DNA of 11,761 nucleotides. Source: Candidatus Giovannonibacteria bacterium RIFCSPHIGHO2_02_43_16. Lineage in GTDB: Bacteria > Patescibacteriota > Minisyncoccia > JACPKW01 > UBA11713. Every line of letters starts with the position of its first letter. Positions within the stretch are counted from its first letter, which is position 1. The stretch is taken from NCBI GenBank assembly GCA_001778545.1, contig MFHJ01000008.1:1-11761 (forward strand), given 5' to 3'. A program made the translations under genes and the position numbers. Shown piece by piece: positions 10,798 to 11,761 of the stretch. Under the pieces are notes generated by a model, which saw only the letters and a program-made list of their open reading frames with translations, ran no database searches and was not told the origin of the DNA.

Positions 10798-11304
10798 ATG
10801 ACATTAACGACGCACGCGATTATTGGCGCAACTGCCGCGCAATTATTTCCGACGCGCCCCGTGCTTGCGTTTTCCGCCGGATTCGCGAGCCATCTTGTGA
10901 TTGATTCCCTGCCGCATTGGGACTATGCGCTTTTTTCGCTAAAACGAGACATAAAAAATCCTTTGAATAATGACATGGCCATCGGCAAAAATTTTGTCCT
11001 TGATTTGATGCGGATCAGCCTCGATGCTTTTTTGGGCTTACTTCTCTCTTTTTTTATATTTTATTATTTTCTTCATACGCTCCCTGCAACGCTTGTGCTG
11101 GCCGGCGTTATAGGCGGGCTACTGCCTGATTTCCTGCAATTTGTGTATTTTAAAACTCGAAGCAATGTCCTCGCGCCGCTCCAAAAATTTCACATTTGGA
11201 TTCAAGAAGAAAGAGAACTGCGGGTTCATCCTTTCATCGGGATATCGCTTCAGCTTGCGCTAGTAATTGTCGTGATTTCGTTTAGTTTTTATTTGTCTGC
11301 TTAA
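10798..11304 (+). CDS. YdjM-like membrane-bound metal-dependent hydrolase
   Basis: A 168-aa integral membrane protein of the YdjM/membrane-bound metal-dependent hydrolase type. The signature is TTHAIIGATAA (4-14, His6) and ASHLVIDSLPHWDY (30-43), with the likely metal ligands His32, Asp36, His40 and Asp42. A further Asp lies in GGLLPDFLQF (106-115). Hydrophobic segments are at about 22-36, 75-95, 97-112 and 148-166. Related bacterial proteins are typically 150-330 aa; this is the short form common in CPR. A phosphatase/phospholipase-like activity is suggested by the family name, but the real substrate is unknown. No Shine-Dalgarno sequence; the TATAGT box is 7 nt before the ATG. It is convergent with the glycosyltransferase to its right, with 50 nt between the stops and no strong terminator. 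Confidence 0.88.
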   Translation: MTLTTHAIIGATAAQLFPTRPVLAFSAGFASHLVIDSLPHWDYALFSLKRDIKNPLNNDMAIGKNFVLDLMRISLDAFLGLLLSFFIFYYFLHTLPATLVLAGVIGGLLPDFLQFVYFKTRSNVLAPLQKFHIWIQEERELRVHPFIGISLQLALVIVVISFSFYLSA

Positions 11305-11354
11305 AACGCGCTTAACTTTTTTGGGCCAACAATGCTTTGAAATTTTAATGGATT

Positions 11355-11761
11355 TTATTTTAAGCAAGACCTATAGAGCTTAAGGTGATTCGAAACCAAA
11401 CGCGGGAATAAAAAATTCTCCAGAACGGTTTTCCTCGCCGAATTTCCCATCCGCTTTCTTTCCGCTGGATGGGATAAAAGAAAAATTATTTTTTGAGCCA
11501 TTTCCTCGGGAGATTTCACAATAAAGCCGTTTTTGCCGTTTCGAATTTGTTTTCTGATTCCCAAAGCCGGACCGCCGATTACCGCTTGACGTTTCCACAT
11601 TGCTTCCGTGACCACCAAGCCGAATCCTTCCTTAACGGAGTTTTGAACAACGACATCCGCCGCGTTTTGCGCCATAACGGTAAACTCTAAAACATCTTTT
11701 TCTTTCGGATCAAAAAACAAAAAAATATCGCGGGATTTGCCGGCAATTGCCGCGATATCTT
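11355..11761 (-). CDS. Glycosyltransferase, C-terminal part (5' end outside window)
   Basis: The frame is open from the window edge to TAA 11355-11357, so the gene starts outside the window. An internal TTG at 11718-11720 is not its start. The visible 134 codons are the donor-binding half of a GT4 glycosyltransferase, most like trehalose synthase/phosphorylase-type (TreT-like) enzymes. They contain NAADVVVQNSVKEGFGLVV, the EX7E pair in KEGFGLVVTEAMWK, the VIGGPALGIRKQI loop and the GFIVKSPEEMAQKI end segment. TreT joins NDP-glucose and glucose to make trehalose, but the same domain occurs in other retaining transferases, so the substrate is not settled. It ends normally and is convergent with the YdjM-like gene. 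Confidence 0.85.
   Translation of the reverse strand, partial: DIAAIAGKSRDIFLFFDPKEKDVLEFTVMAQNAADVVVQNSVKEGFGLVVTEAMWKRQAVIGGPALGIRKQIRNGKNGFIVKSPEEMAQKIIFLLSHPAERKRMGNSARKTVLENFLFPRLVSNHLKLYRSCLK

Noticed and set aside
11355..11720. Complete 121-aa glycosyltransferase starting at TTG
   Set aside because: The frame continues upstream to the window edge with good family-like sequence, so this is a truncated view of a longer gene.

Overview
This window looks like a piece of a Candidate Phyla Radiation (Patescibacteria, probably Parcubacteria-like) genome. That assignment is inference from gene style: many small orphan proteins, GT4 glycosyltransferases, a DedA/VTT protein, a DUF4870-like protein, a YdjM-like membrane hydrolase, tight gene packing and many promoters that sit almost on the start codon. 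No rRNA gene, tRNA or ribosomal protein gene is present to fix the lineage.

Layout. Positions 1-2702 (minus strand) are an overlapping operon: DedA-like membrane protein, alpha/beta hydrolase, GT4 glycosyltransferase and the start of a second glycosyltransferase. Positions 2750-4632 hold a 42-aa membrane miniprotein, a 62-aa orphan, a Tat-signal vWA (DUF1194-like) protein and a divergent 172-aa orphan. Positions 4720-5250 hold a coiled-coil/two-TM protein and the wreck of a DpnI-like restriction endonuclease. Positions 5284-8451 carry five copies, all in the same orientation, of a hairpin-forming element with a constant loop. Between the copies lie a 178-aa orphan, a secreted trypsin-like protease, a strongly structured non-coding RNA, an AbrB-Doc toxin-antitoxin pair and a 101-aa orphan. 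Positions 8476-10647 hold a membrane-anchored protein, a helical orphan, a DUF4870-like protein, a 42-aa basic protein and a 186-aa orphan. Positions 10798-11304 encode a YdjM-like hydrolase, and a truncated glycosyltransferase runs off the right edge.

Two kinds of gene are interleaved. One kind has a good -10 box 6-9 nt before ATG, so it is probably leaderless, and shows no strong hairpin terminator. The other kind has a strong Shine-Dalgarno sequence and usually a long hairpin terminator. The second kind consists of orphan or exported proteins and looks like self-contained transcription units set into the first kind.

The best candidates for something undescribed are (1) the same-orientation hairpin elements bounding single-gene units, which look like borders of a gene-cassette array, and (2) the roughly 290-nt RNA at 6957-7250. 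That RNA's 5' hairpin carries the exact apical loop of 16S rRNA helix 24 (the 790 loop) on a different stem.
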